From JAAURB01 sp049647265 (GTDB lineage: Bacteria > Cyanobacteriota > Cyanobacteriia > Cyanobacteriales > Microcoleaceae), in contig JBARXJ010000047.1 in NCBI GenBank assembly GCA_049647265.1, positions 56,772 to 120,771 of the forward strand: 64,000 nucleotides of DNA, read 5' to 3'. The notes beneath the pieces are model-generated. The model did no database searches. It saw nothing but the letters and a program-made list of their open reading frames with translations, and was not told the origin of the DNA. The translations under genes and the position numbers were made by a program. Of this stretch, positions 37,534 through 46,487 are shown piece after piece (position 1 is the first letter of the stretch; each line of letters starts with the position of its first letter).

Positions 37534-38445
37534 ATGACAGAAAACACAATTCTCATTCCATTTGCCGGAGAAATTGCCGCAATATCCGCCGCTTTGTTTT
37601 GGGCATTGGCATCCGTTGTTTATAGTCGGCTCGGGCAAAAGATTTCACCGATAGGATTAAATTTAATCAAAGGCATTATTGCGATTGTTTTATTAATATT
37701 TACTATTGTATTACGAAAGCAAAACTTTCCAGATGTTCCTATTTTTACGATTCAAATTTTACTCTTAAGTGGTTTAATTGGAATTGGGATTGGAGACAGT
37801 GCTTATTTTGCTACATTGAAATATTTAGGCGCAAGAAGAGGATTATTACTCGAAACGTTAGCACCGCCATTAACTGCAATTTTAGCATTTATTTTCCTGG
37901 GGGAACGCTTATCAATACAGGCTTGGTGTGGTATTTTTCTTACTATATTAGGTATTGCTTGGGTAATTAGTGAACGAACCAGTCAATCTAGCAGTTTTGA
38001 ACCCCATTTTTGGCGCGGAATAGGCTTTGGATTAATTGCAGAATTCTGTCAAGCAACGGGTGTTATTTTATCTCATTTTGCCTTAAATCAAACAGAAATT
38101 AGTCCGTTATGGAGTAGTTTAATTCGGTTAATTGGGGGTACAGCTATTGTATTACTTTATTTTACCGCCCGTCCTCAGAACTTGACAGTATTAATAAAGC
38201 CTTTGAAATCTAAAAAAGTTATTGCTGTTATTTTCATTGCTACATTTCTCGGCACTTATCTAGGCATTTGGTTACAACAAACTTCCCTTAAGTTTACTGC
38301 CGCAGGTATCGCCCAAGCGTTGCTTGCCACCAGTCCTTTATTTGTCTTACCCATTGCAGCAGGAATGGGAGAAAAAGTCAGTTTACAGGCTATTGGAGGG
38401 GCATTAATTGCAATTTTAGGGGTTATTTTGTTATTCCAAGGATAA
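37534..38445 (+). CDS. EamA family (DMT superfamily) transporter
   Basis: The protein is about 303 aa with two five-helix EamA repeats, ten membrane segments in all. Landmarks are EIAAISAALFWALASVVYS at the start, GIGIGDSAYFATLKYLGARR and the FLGERLSIQAWCGIFLTILG motif closing the first repeat. The second repeat ends GALIAILGVILLFQG. ATG 37534 is preferred; a TTG at 37492 would overlap rlmD. Substrate is unknown; relatives export amino acids or other metabolites. Confidence 0.88.
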   Translation: MTENTILIPFAGEIAAISAALFWALASVVYSRLGQKISPIGLNLIKGIIAIVLLIFTIVLRKQNFPDVPIFTIQILLLSGLIGIGIGDSAYFATLKYLGARRGLLLETLAPPLTAILAFIFLGERLSIQAWCGIFLTILGIAWVISERTSQSSSFEPHFWRGIGFGLIAEFCQATGVILSHFALNQTEISPLWSSLIRLIGGTAIVLLYFTARPQNLTVLIKPLKSKKVIAVIFIATFLGTYLGIWLQQTSLKFTAAGIAQALLATSPLFVLPIAAGMGEKVSLQAIGGALIAILGVILLFQG

Positions 38446-38538
38446 AAAAATAAGCTTAAGAAATATCACTGATTTAACAACTGCTGTAAAATTACGATAA
38501 AATAATATAATTCTTTGTTAATCGATCAAAATGAACTC

Positions 38539-40779
38539 ATGGAAGATAACTCTTCACCCCTACCAAGAGAGACTGGCGGCGGTTTACCTGTGCTTAAATA
38601 TTGGCTAGAAAAAAGTGTTTCTTTCCAAGGTATAGATATCTGGAAAACTTTAAATCATAAAAGTGCTTGTTTATCTTGTGCATGGGGGACAGGCGGACAA
38701 AAAGGTGGTTTTGTTAATGAAGCCGGGGAATATTTACAACGATGTGCAAAAAGTGTAGAAGCCATTTCTGCTGAATTACAATCCCCAATACATTCTCAGT
38801 TTTTTCAGCAATATAATATAGAAGAATTACAACAATTAACCTCACAAGAATGTGACCGTTTAGGTAGATTAAGTTATCCGTTATTACATCAATCTGGCAG
38901 TTCTCATTATCGTAGAGTGAGTTGGGAAGAGGTTTATCAAATAGCAGAGAAAGCCTTTAATAAACATCCTGATAGAATCGCGAGTTATAGTTCGGGACGT
39001 TCATCAAATGAAGCTGCATTTTTACTACAATTAATGATTCGTGCATTCGGTAGTAATAACCTCGCAGATTGTTCGGATTTATGCCATGCACCCTCTACAG
39101 TGGGCTTAAAAAGTGTTTTTGGTTCTGGCACATCTATGGTGAGTTTAGATAGCCTGAAACAGACAAATTGTGTGGTTTTGATTGGTTCTAATGCCCCGGC
39201 AAATCATCCCCGCTTAATGAATGAATTGATTAAATTAAAAGAGCGGGGCGGCAAAGTTATTATTATTAATCCGCAGATTGAAATCGGGTTAGTCAAATTT
39301 TCATCTCCTGCTTTTCCAATTAAATCCTTATTGAAAGGCGGTAATCAGATTTCTAGTTATTATGTACAACCGAATCCCGGCAGTGATACTATTTTATTTA
39401 TTGGGATACAAAAATCACTGATTGAGCAAAATTTAGTTAAATATGATTATCTTAAAAAATATACAGAAAATTGGGAAGCCGTATTAAAAACTGCCAAAGA
39501 AACGCCCTGGGAAACGATTACTCAAGGTTGTGGTGTTTCTCAAGAAGAAATTGAAGAAATAGCTTATGTTATTGGTACTGAAAAATCCGTTGTTTTTGCT
39601 TGGGCGATGGGTATTACTCAACAAGCCAATGGTGTTGATAATGTTCGTAGTATTGCTAATACTGCTTTATTAACAGGAAATGCGGGGAAACTTGGCGCAG
39701 GTACAATGCCGATTCGCGGACATTCTAATGTACAAGGATTTGGTTCGATGGGGGTTACAATTCGTTTAAAAGAAGAGATTAAACAAGCTATTTCTATCTT
39801 ATTAAAAACAGAAATTGATACTAATAAAGGTTATCATGCCAGGGCGTTAATTGACGCAGCAGACGAGGGCAAAATTGATACATTATTGTGTTTAGGGGGT
39901 AATCTTTATGCGGCTAACCCGGATTTACATCAAGCGAAAAATGCCTTCTCAAACATAGAGACTGTTTTTTATATTTCTACAAAGCCTAATTTAGGACATT
40001 TTCACGGCTTAGCAGCAGAAAATACTATCATTTTACCTGTATTTAATCGGTTTGAAAATCCTCATCGCACAACAACAGAATCGGGTAATAATTTTGTCCG
40101 GTTAAATGATACGGGTAAAAGTCATATTTCTACCAGTGAAGGAGAATTAATTTCGGAAGTGGAATTGTTAACTGAAATTGCCCATCGTTGTTTAGGAGAT
40201 GAACCGATAAATTGGCGAAAGTTACAAGATACAGAATATGTAAGAAAATTAATTGCTGAGACTATTCCCGGTTATGAGAAAATAGGGGAAATTGATAAAA
40301 CTGAAACTGAGTTTACTATTTCTGGACGGATTTTTAACGAACCTAAATTCCCGACAGATTCTGGTAAAGCGAAGATGTTTATTACGCCATTACCGCAACT
40401 TTCTTTACCGACAAAAGAAGCGTTAGGAGTGGATAGTAATACTGAAGGAATTCTATTAATTTTAGGCACAGGGCGAAGTTATGCCCAACATAATACTGTC
40501 GTTTATCGTTTGGAAGATAAGTATCGAGGAATGCCTCACCGTCATTGTATTTTAATGAATTTAGCAGATATTAAATCATCGGGTTTTACAGAACATCAAA
40601 GGGTAAGAGTCAAAGGAAATGCCGGACAATTAGATAATATTGAAATTATTAGTGGGGCAGTCAAAGAAGGCACGGCGTTTATGTTTTATCCAGAAGCAAA
40701 TGTCTTATTTCACGCCAATATTGACCCCTTAAGTGGGACTCCAGCTTATAAAAGAGTTCCTATTTATGTGTTTATTTAA
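38539..40779 (+). CDS. YdeP/FdhF-like molybdopterin oxidoreductase
   Basis: This protein of about 746 aa belongs to the bis-MGD oxidoreductases, in the YdeP branch often labelled formate dehydrogenase alpha. The N-terminal cysteine motif is ACLSCAWGTGG with one further Cys in QRCAKS, as in YdeP; the classic four-Cys FDH pattern is absent. SDLCHAPST is at the Mo-site position. MGITQQANGVDN and GNAGKLGAGTMPIRGHSNVQ follow. A C-terminal molydopterin-binding domain starts near LGTGRSYAQHNTVVYR. No FDH beta or gamma subunit is nearby. TTG 38515 is an alternative start. Substrate is unknown; YdeP is linked to acid resistance in E. coli. Confidence 0.8.
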   Translation: MEDNSSPLPRETGGGLPVLKYWLEKSVSFQGIDIWKTLNHKSACLSCAWGTGGQKGGFVNEAGEYLQRCAKSVEAISAELQSPIHSQFFQQYNIEELQQLTSQECDRLGRLSYPLLHQSGSSHYRRVSWEEVYQIAEKAFNKHPDRIASYSSGRSSNEAAFLLQLMIRAFGSNNLADCSDLCHAPSTVGLKSVFGSGTSMVSLDSLKQTNCVVLIGSNAPANHPRLMNELIKLKERGGKVIIINPQIEIGLVKFSSPAFPIKSLLKGGNQISSYYVQPNPGSDTILFIGIQKSLIEQNLVKYDYLKKYTENWEAVLKTAKETPWETITQGCGVSQEEIEEIAYVIGTEKSVVFAWAMGITQQANGVDNVRSIANTALLTGNAGKLGAGTMPIRGHSNVQGFGSMGVTIRLKEEIKQAISILLKTEIDTNKGYHARALIDAADEGKIDTLLCLGGNLYAANPDLHQAKNAFSNIETVFYISTKPNLGHFHGLAAENTIILPVFNRFENPHRTTTESGNNFVRLNDTGKSHISTSEGELISEVELLTEIAHRCLGDEPINWRKLQDTEYVRKLIAETIPGYEKIGEIDKTETEFTISGRIFNEPKFPTDSGKAKMFITPLPQLSLPTKEALGVDSNTEGILLILGTGRSYAQHNTVVYRLEDKYRGMPHRHCILMNLADIKSSGFTEHQRVRVKGNAGQLDNIEIISGAVKEGTAFMFYPEANVLFHANIDPLSGTPAYKRVPIYVFI

Positions 40780-40788
40780 CTCTTGCAA

Positions 40789-40845
40789 GGTGCGTCAAAT
40801 AATATCAATTTATCTGTGTAAATAATAGCTATAGTTTGACGCACC
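40789..40845. repeat. Inverted repeat between convergent genes
   Basis: GGTGCGTCAAA (40789-40799) and TTTGACGCACC (40835-40845) are perfect 11-bp arms with a 35-nt AT-rich loop, followed by CTACC. The GGTGCGT...ACGCACCCTACC pattern recurs at 55102 and is a common dispersed cyanobacterial repeat. Confidence 0.75.
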
Positions 40846-40871
40846 CTACCTTATCTACGGGTTTTTAAAAA

Positions 40872-42170
40872 CTACCGATAATCTGAACGTTGAATCTCTC
40901 GTAACCGGGCTTCTGGACGTTTGAACCGATCTAATTGACTTTCGTAAAAGGCTCTGTTAGCTTTTAAGTGTTCAGGATCGGGATCGTCTAACGGATGACA
41001 AGTGGCAGTGCGTAACGCTTGAATAACAGCCGAAGTGACGCAATACATAGAACGTTGAAATGTACTCGCCGTTTGTACTAAAATATCATCTTCTCCCCGA
41101 GAATGTTTTTCAAAATAATCCCGCAGATAATCAGGCAGAAAATGCATCATATCATCCATTAATAATGTGGGGGGAATTCCTGCTGTTCCCACGGGGAAAA
41201 CATCGGCATAAAGAATACCATAATGGAAGTCGTTTTGATCTTCGGGAACTTCTTTTGCTTGGGCATTATAAGACTTTGTGCCACGGAAAGGAGAAGTCCG
41301 ATAAAATACGGCTTCTACATAAGGTAATGCGGCTTCATATAACCAAACAAAGCCTTTTGATTCGGGTACAATTTCATAACATTTTCCATCAATATAAACG
41401 TTATGATAAATGGGGCGACTGGCAGCCGCAAAAATGCCATTAACAATAAAGTCCATTGCCTCAGGAACAGTTGTGATTTTGCCTTCATCATACAAATCAC
41501 TCATTTCAAAGAATACGGGAGCCATTACTTCCCAAAACAAGCCTAAATTGCTGTAATAAGACAGTTGCCGAACTTGTTCAATGAACATTTCTGGGAATAG
41601 TTTATACAAGCCCAACATCACCGGATTCTTCTTAAAATAGGCTTTAATGGCAATATCAGCATTCGCTTTGTATTCGTCTGTATCCAAATAAGGATCAAAT
41701 CCTCCCCCCATATCTCTATGCCAAAACATCGCCCGCATACAGGCTTCGGCAAACTCCATATTGATTCTATCGTGCCATAAATGATGGAATAGTTTCGGCA
41801 TTTTTCCGGTTTCACCCTTTTCTAAAAAGGCGATTAATTCTGGGTGGGCGGTAGCTTCTCCGCGCCAAACTCTTAACACTGCATCATCGCCGGCATAGTG
41901 ATTATGTAAGTCTAAATATTCTTGAGGTAAGAAGTATTTAAACGCCGGGATAGGGTTAAGAAAAACTCGTTCGGCGATATACAATAAATCCCGCCAATAA
42001 AAATCCATCGGCACAGCATAGGCTTTATAAATACCGATAATTTGCATTAAGTTTTCTGGGGTATCGGGTAACATGGCTCCCCCCGCTTCTAAACGATGCA
42101 CAATATCAGCAAATTCGTGGGTTGACGGGGGAAGTTTTGCAGAAGTAGATGGTTCCTTTACAGTTGTCAT
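40872..42170 (-). CDS. cupA: CO2 hydration protein (CupA/ChpY type)
   Basis: This 432-aa subunit of a specialised NDH-1 complex hydrates CO2 to bicarbonate and drives carbon uptake at the thylakoid. Conserved blocks are YAVPMDFYWRDLLYIAE, NHYAGDDAVLRVWRGE, HDRINMEFAEACMRAMFWH and TSPFRGTKSYNAQ. Its His- and Glu-rich segments suit a zinc site. It lies 21 bp after ndhD in an ndhF-ndhD-cup operon, the order of the inducible NDH-1MS system. The paralogous CupB/ChpX with NdhF4/NdhD4 cannot be fully excluded by eye. No cupS follows; the next gene is convergent. Confidence 0.82.
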   Translation of the reverse strand: MTTVKEPSTSAKLPPSTHEFADIVHRLEAGGAMLPDTPENLMQIIGIYKAYAVPMDFYWRDLLYIAERVFLNPIPAFKYFLPQEYLDLHNHYAGDDAVLRVWRGEATAHPELIAFLEKGETGKMPKLFHHLWHDRINMEFAEACMRAMFWHRDMGGGFDPYLDTDEYKANADIAIKAYFKKNPVMLGLYKLFPEMFIEQVRQLSYYSNLGLFWEVMAPVFFEMSDLYDEGKITTVPEAMDFIVNGIFAAASRPIYHNVYIDGKCYEIVPESKGFVWLYEAALPYVEAVFYRTSPFRGTKSYNAQAKEVPEDQNDFHYGILYADVFPVGTAGIPPTLLMDDMMHFLPDYLRDYFEKHSRGEDDILVQTASTFQRSMYCVTSAVIQALRTATCHPLDDPDPEHLKANRAFYESQLDRFKRPEARLREIQRSDYR

Positions 42171-42191
42171 AATGATCTTTTAAATGAGTAT

Positions 42192-43694
42192 TTACTGTTG
42201 TTTGAAATCAAGAGAAATTTGAGTGTTTGATGAATTGTCTAAGGCAACTACCATGGCTTTTGCCGTCGGTTCACTCCATTTTAACAACCAACTGGGTTGT
42301 ACACCGAGAAAGAAAATTAACGCTGCTAAAATTAATGCCGGGGCTTGTTCAGAGAATGTAACTTTCGGATAATATGCTAAACGATTATGCAGTTTACCAA
42401 AGCAGGTTCGGTTTAACATAATGACGAAATAAACGGCGGTTAAACCCGAGGCAATAATACAGAGTAAAGTTTGAACAGGGAAGATACTAAAGCTGCCTTG
42501 AAAGACTAAAAATTCAGCCACAAAACCGACTAAACCGGGAATTCCTGCACTTGCCATCCCCGATAAAATTAGCAATCCACTAATTAATGGTAAGCCTCGC
42601 GCAGGGTTCATTAACCCATTCAATACATCTAAATCACGGGTTCCCACTTTAGCTTCGATAATACCGACTAAATGGAATAAGATTGCGAGAATTAAACCAT
42701 GGGCAACCATCTGAGAAATTGCCCCAATAAAGCTAATTTCTGTTCCGGCTGCAACTGCCATGATTACATAGCCCATGTGTCCAATTGAACTAAAAGCAAC
42801 CATGCGTTTAATGTCTCTTTGGGCAATGGCAGATAATGCGCCATACATCACACTAATGACGGCAATTATAGATAATCCCGGTGCGACTAATTTCCAAGTT
42901 TCAGGAAATAATTGTAAGCCAAAACGGATTAAACCGTAAGTGCCAAGTTTCGCTAAAATACCGCCTAATAAAATAGTAACCGGGGCAGAAGATTCGACAT
43001 AAGCATCCGGTAACCAAGTGTGTAAAGGAACTAATGGAATTTTGATGCCAAAACCAATCAGTAAAACGGTTAGTAGAATTAACTGGGTAATTTGGGTTAA
43101 ATTTTGAGTTTGAATTGCCGTATAATCAAAGCTATTTGAACCACTTAACCAGGTCATGCCGAGAAATCCGGCTAAGATTAAAATTCCAGATAAAGCGGTA
43201 TAAATTAAGAATTTTGTTGCGGCATATCCTCGCTTTTCACTCCCCCAAATCGCGATTAATAAGTAAATGGGAATCAGTTCTAATTCATAGAACAGGAAAA
43301 ACAGTAGTAAATTCTGGGATAAAAATGCGCCAGAAAGTCCCGCATTGACCAATAAAACCAGGGAATAATAGAGGCGAGGACGTTCTAGATTTCCTTGCGT
43401 ACAAGCAATGGCAAAAGTGGTTAAAATGGCATTTAATGCCAGTAAAGAAAAGGATAAGCCATCAATGCCTAAACTAAAGGATAAGCCGAGTTGAGGTATC
43501 CATTCTTGATATTGAGTAAATTGAAAGTTGGCCGTTGTTAAATCAAATTCAGTAGCCAGTTTGATAGTCCATAACAGAACTAAACTACTACTGACTAATG
43601 CAACTGTTTTAATACGGCTTGCTGCCATTTTTTGCGGCAATAAACTAATCAGCAGCGCCCCTAAAATTGGAAACAGAATAAAAGTGGTCAACAT
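42192..43694 (-). CDS. ndhD3: NAD(P)H dehydrogenase-like subunit NdhD (D3-type, CO2 uptake)
   Basis: This 500-aa proton-pumping antiporter-like subunit has about 14 membrane segments. Conserved stretches are SFSLGIDGLSFSLLALNAI, the FLFYELELIPIYLLIAIWG block with its key Glu, PLHTWLPDAYVESSAPV and FSSIGHMGYVIM. It lies 57 bp after ndhF and 21 bp before cup, which marks it as a CO2-uptake NdhD rather than the respiratory NdhD1/D2. The D3 versus D4 choice rests on operon order. Confidence 0.85.
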   Translation of the reverse strand: MLTTFILFPILGALLISLLPQKMAASRIKTVALVSSSLVLLWTIKLATEFDLTTANFQFTQYQEWIPQLGLSFSLGIDGLSFSLLALNAILTTFAIACTQGNLERPRLYYSLVLLVNAGLSGAFLSQNLLLFFLFYELELIPIYLLIAIWGSEKRGYAATKFLIYTALSGILILAGFLGMTWLSGSNSFDYTAIQTQNLTQITQLILLTVLLIGFGIKIPLVPLHTWLPDAYVESSAPVTILLGGILAKLGTYGLIRFGLQLFPETWKLVAPGLSIIAVISVMYGALSAIAQRDIKRMVAFSSIGHMGYVIMAVAAGTEISFIGAISQMVAHGLILAILFHLVGIIEAKVGTRDLDVLNGLMNPARGLPLISGLLILSGMASAGIPGLVGFVAEFLVFQGSFSIFPVQTLLCIIASGLTAVYFVIMLNRTCFGKLHNRLAYYPKVTFSEQAPALILAALIFFLGVQPSWLLKWSEPTAKAMVVALDNSSNTQISLDFKQQ

Positions 43695-43751
43695 TGTAAT
43701 TGTCTATGATTGATAAAATTGAGATTCATGATTTTTTAAACTGATGTCTGT

Positions 43752-45590
43752 TTAAACTAATCCGTAAATTAAATATCCTAAAAACAGGATAACACCGACA
43801 ACAATTGTCAGGGCATAAAACTGACCTTGACCCGTGACGTTGTACTTTAAGCCTTGTCCACTAAACACAGTGACAAATCCGACTAAATTAACCGCACCAT
43901 CGACAATATAGCGGTCTATCCATGAGATGATTTTAGATACTATCGCGACAGAGGCAATAATTGTGAGTCGGTACAATTTGGCTGTATAAAAATCGTAAGC
44001 AAAAAAGTTCTGTACCGCAGTAGAAGGCAGTGTTATCGGTTTTTCAATGCTGTCATTCATGTAAATAAATGCAGCGAGTCCACAACCCACCACACTCGAA
44101 AACAGTAATAAAATAGCAACAACACTATTAAGACTTGCCCAGGCGGGGAGTAATTGCCATTGTCCTAAGAGTAAGGGAATATGCAGACAAAATCCAGCTA
44201 AAAACACCATCGGCAACACCAACAACCATAATCCCTCGGGGGAACGTTTCGTCATTTGTTTCGGTTTTCCGGCAAAAATTAAGCCAAATTCACGAGTTAA
44301 ACTAAATGCGGTTAAGCCATTGACAATCAGTAACGTCCAAGCAATCGCCGGTTGTGTATTCCACAGGTTTTCAACTAATTCTTGTAACGTCCAAAATCCC
44401 CCTAAGGGTGGCATGGCAATTAAAGCAAAAACCCCGATAATAAAACATAATCCAGAAATCGGTCGCCGTGACCATAAACCGCCATATTGGGTTAAATCTT
44501 GGGTAATACTATTGAGGATAATTCCGCCTGTACTCATGACCAACAATGCCATGGCAAACGCATAAGTAAATAACAGTAATAAAGCTTCCTGTGTATGTCC
44601 TGTTCCTACTGCAATAAAGGCAATTCCCATGTAGGAACTCACCGAGTAAGAAATTGCCCGTTTCATATCAATTTGACCCATGGCAATCAAACTCGCCCCG
44701 ACTGCCGTTGCCAGTCCGACAAACACAGCAACGGAAAGAACAGTGGGAGATAAAGCGATAACGGGTTCTAATTTAACTAAAATCCACGCCCCCCCAGAAA
44801 CCACAACGGCATTCCGTAAAATTGTACTGGGAACAGGCCCTTCCATCGCTTCATCTAACCATAAATGCAAGGGAAATTGAGCGCATTTACCCATGGGGCC
44901 AGCCAACAATGCTAAACCTAACAATAGGGCAACTTTAGGGTCAAGATTAGCCGTTTGCGCCCATTGGGAAAGTTCTGTGAAGTTCCAAGTCCCAGCTAGG
45001 GGATATAAGGCAACGACACCCATGAGTAAGAATAAATCCCCCACCCGCTTGGTGAGAAAAGCATCCCTCGCCCCCGTTACCACTAAAGATTGATTGAACC
45101 AAAATCCCACTAATAAATAAGTGCCGAGGGTGAGAATTTCTAGAATAATATAGCTGAAAAACAGAGAATCACATAACGCTAAAGCCGATAACCCCGCTTC
45201 AAATAACGCCATCAACGCATAAAATCTTGCCCATCCCCAGTCCATTTCTAGGTAAGCGATGGCGTAAATTTGCGCCAATAAATTCAACCCCGTCACTACC
45301 AAAGTCGCGCCAATAGTGACCACTGAGAGGGATAACGGAATGGAAAAATCTAAGTCAGCTACCTGTATCCACGGAATTAATAATTCTTGGGGCTGTTGAC
45401 CCCAAATCCCTTGTAAAGCAAAGCCGCCATGAATTAAAGCGATTAAGGTCATGACGATATTGAGATAGCCCGCAGGTCGGGGGCCAGTCTTGTCAATAAT
45501 GCCCGGTGACCACGGAATTGAGAGTAATGCCCCAATAAACGGATAACATGGAATCCACCAAATTGTTTGTAAAAAGAAGTCTGTCATCAA
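43752..45590 (-). CDS. ndhF3: NAD(P)H dehydrogenase-like subunit NdhF (F3-type, CO2 uptake)
   Basis: This 612-aa membrane subunit of NDH-1 is related to NuoL and has about 16 membrane segments. Recognisable parts are IPWSPGIIDKTGPRPAGY at the N-terminus, YIILEILTLGTYLLVGFWF, GPMGKCAQFPLHLWLDEAME and MKRAISYSVSSYMG. It heads the ndhF-ndhD-cup operon. The 897-bp upstream gap has no adjacent ndhR/ccmR regulator. Confidence 0.86.
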   Translation of the reverse strand: MMTDFFLQTIWWIPCYPFIGALLSIPWSPGIIDKTGPRPAGYLNIVMTLIALIHGGFALQGIWGQQPQELLIPWIQVADLDFSIPLSLSVVTIGATLVVTGLNLLAQIYAIAYLEMDWGWARFYALMALFEAGLSALALCDSLFFSYIILEILTLGTYLLVGFWFNQSLVVTGARDAFLTKRVGDLFLLMGVVALYPLAGTWNFTELSQWAQTANLDPKVALLLGLALLAGPMGKCAQFPLHLWLDEAMEGPVPSTILRNAVVVSGGAWILVKLEPVIALSPTVLSVAVFVGLATAVGASLIAMGQIDMKRAISYSVSSYMGIAFIAVGTGHTQEALLLLFTYAFAMALLVMSTGGIILNSITQDLTQYGGLWSRRPISGLCFIIGVFALIAMPPLGGFWTLQELVENLWNTQPAIAWTLLIVNGLTAFSLTREFGLIFAGKPKQMTKRSPEGLWLLVLPMVFLAGFCLHIPLLLGQWQLLPAWASLNSVVAILLLFSSVVGCGLAAFIYMNDSIEKPITLPSTAVQNFFAYDFYTAKLYRLTIIASVAIVSKIISWIDRYIVDGAVNLVGFVTVFSGQGLKYNVTGQGQFYALTIVVGVILFLGYLIYGLV

Positions 45591-46487
45591 ATTTAAGTCA
45601 GTATTGAATCGACGCGCTAAACAAGTTTGCCCCGAGTCTCCGAATTGCTGGGAAACTTGGGAAATGATTTAGCACTGATATCGAGAGATAAAATAGACTC
45701 TTCGGTTCAGAGTCTCAGAGGTTCAGTTTAGAATCCCTTAAGATTTAAATTTTAATATAATTTTCTATGCAAAACACAGATTCCATTGAAAAATATCTAT
45801 GATTAAGCCGCTAAGACTAGCTTATGATTTCAATAAAATTTGAAATAATCAATTGGAAGTGACTCGAAGTCAGTCCTAAAAGTGTACTGTTAATTCATTT
45901 GTATTGTTCAATCAATCTGATTCAACTCATCTGAAGAAATAAACTTCAAAAAATACCCAAAAGCTAGAATTAGCCTAGAAATATAAGTTCAGGATTGAAT
46001 CAAAGTGGCTGGGATCAAGAAAAAACTGAATAAATTACATTTTAACTGAAATTAAGTGATTAAATCAAAAGTTAATAAAAATTTATTTTTCTCAATACAG
46101 TTAATTCCAATAGGTTGGGTATCGGATTTGTCTTCACAATCACACATCCGCTCTAGAACCTTTTTCCTGATAGTTTTATTCAGTAGATCTGACTGAATCA
46201 CCTGAATAACTTGTTATTCAAACTTCTGTATAAAAAAGTACATAAACCAATCTAAAATTTAAGTAATACTACTCTTGGATATCAAGAGCTATAAGTCTAA
46301 GTTAGTAATAGCAGGTTGACTCATACTTTTTTTGAGGGTAATCTTTACAATTTGGACGATATTTATCAGTTAATACTTTAGAAAAAGCTGATATTTTAGC
46401 AATTATAAATTGATTTCGACTCGTGATTTTATCTGGTGGATTTATATCTTTTAAAAGTTATTATAAATATCTTCAAACAAGAATTCC
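45591..46487. other. Divergent intergenic region between ndhF3 and histidine kinase
   Basis: About 900 bp of AT-rich DNA hold the promoters of the Cup operon (-) and the kinase cluster (+). A small hairpin pairs AGACTC (45695-45700) with GAGTCT (45710-45715). I could not identify an NdhR/CmpR box with confidence and see no gene. Confidence 0.5.
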
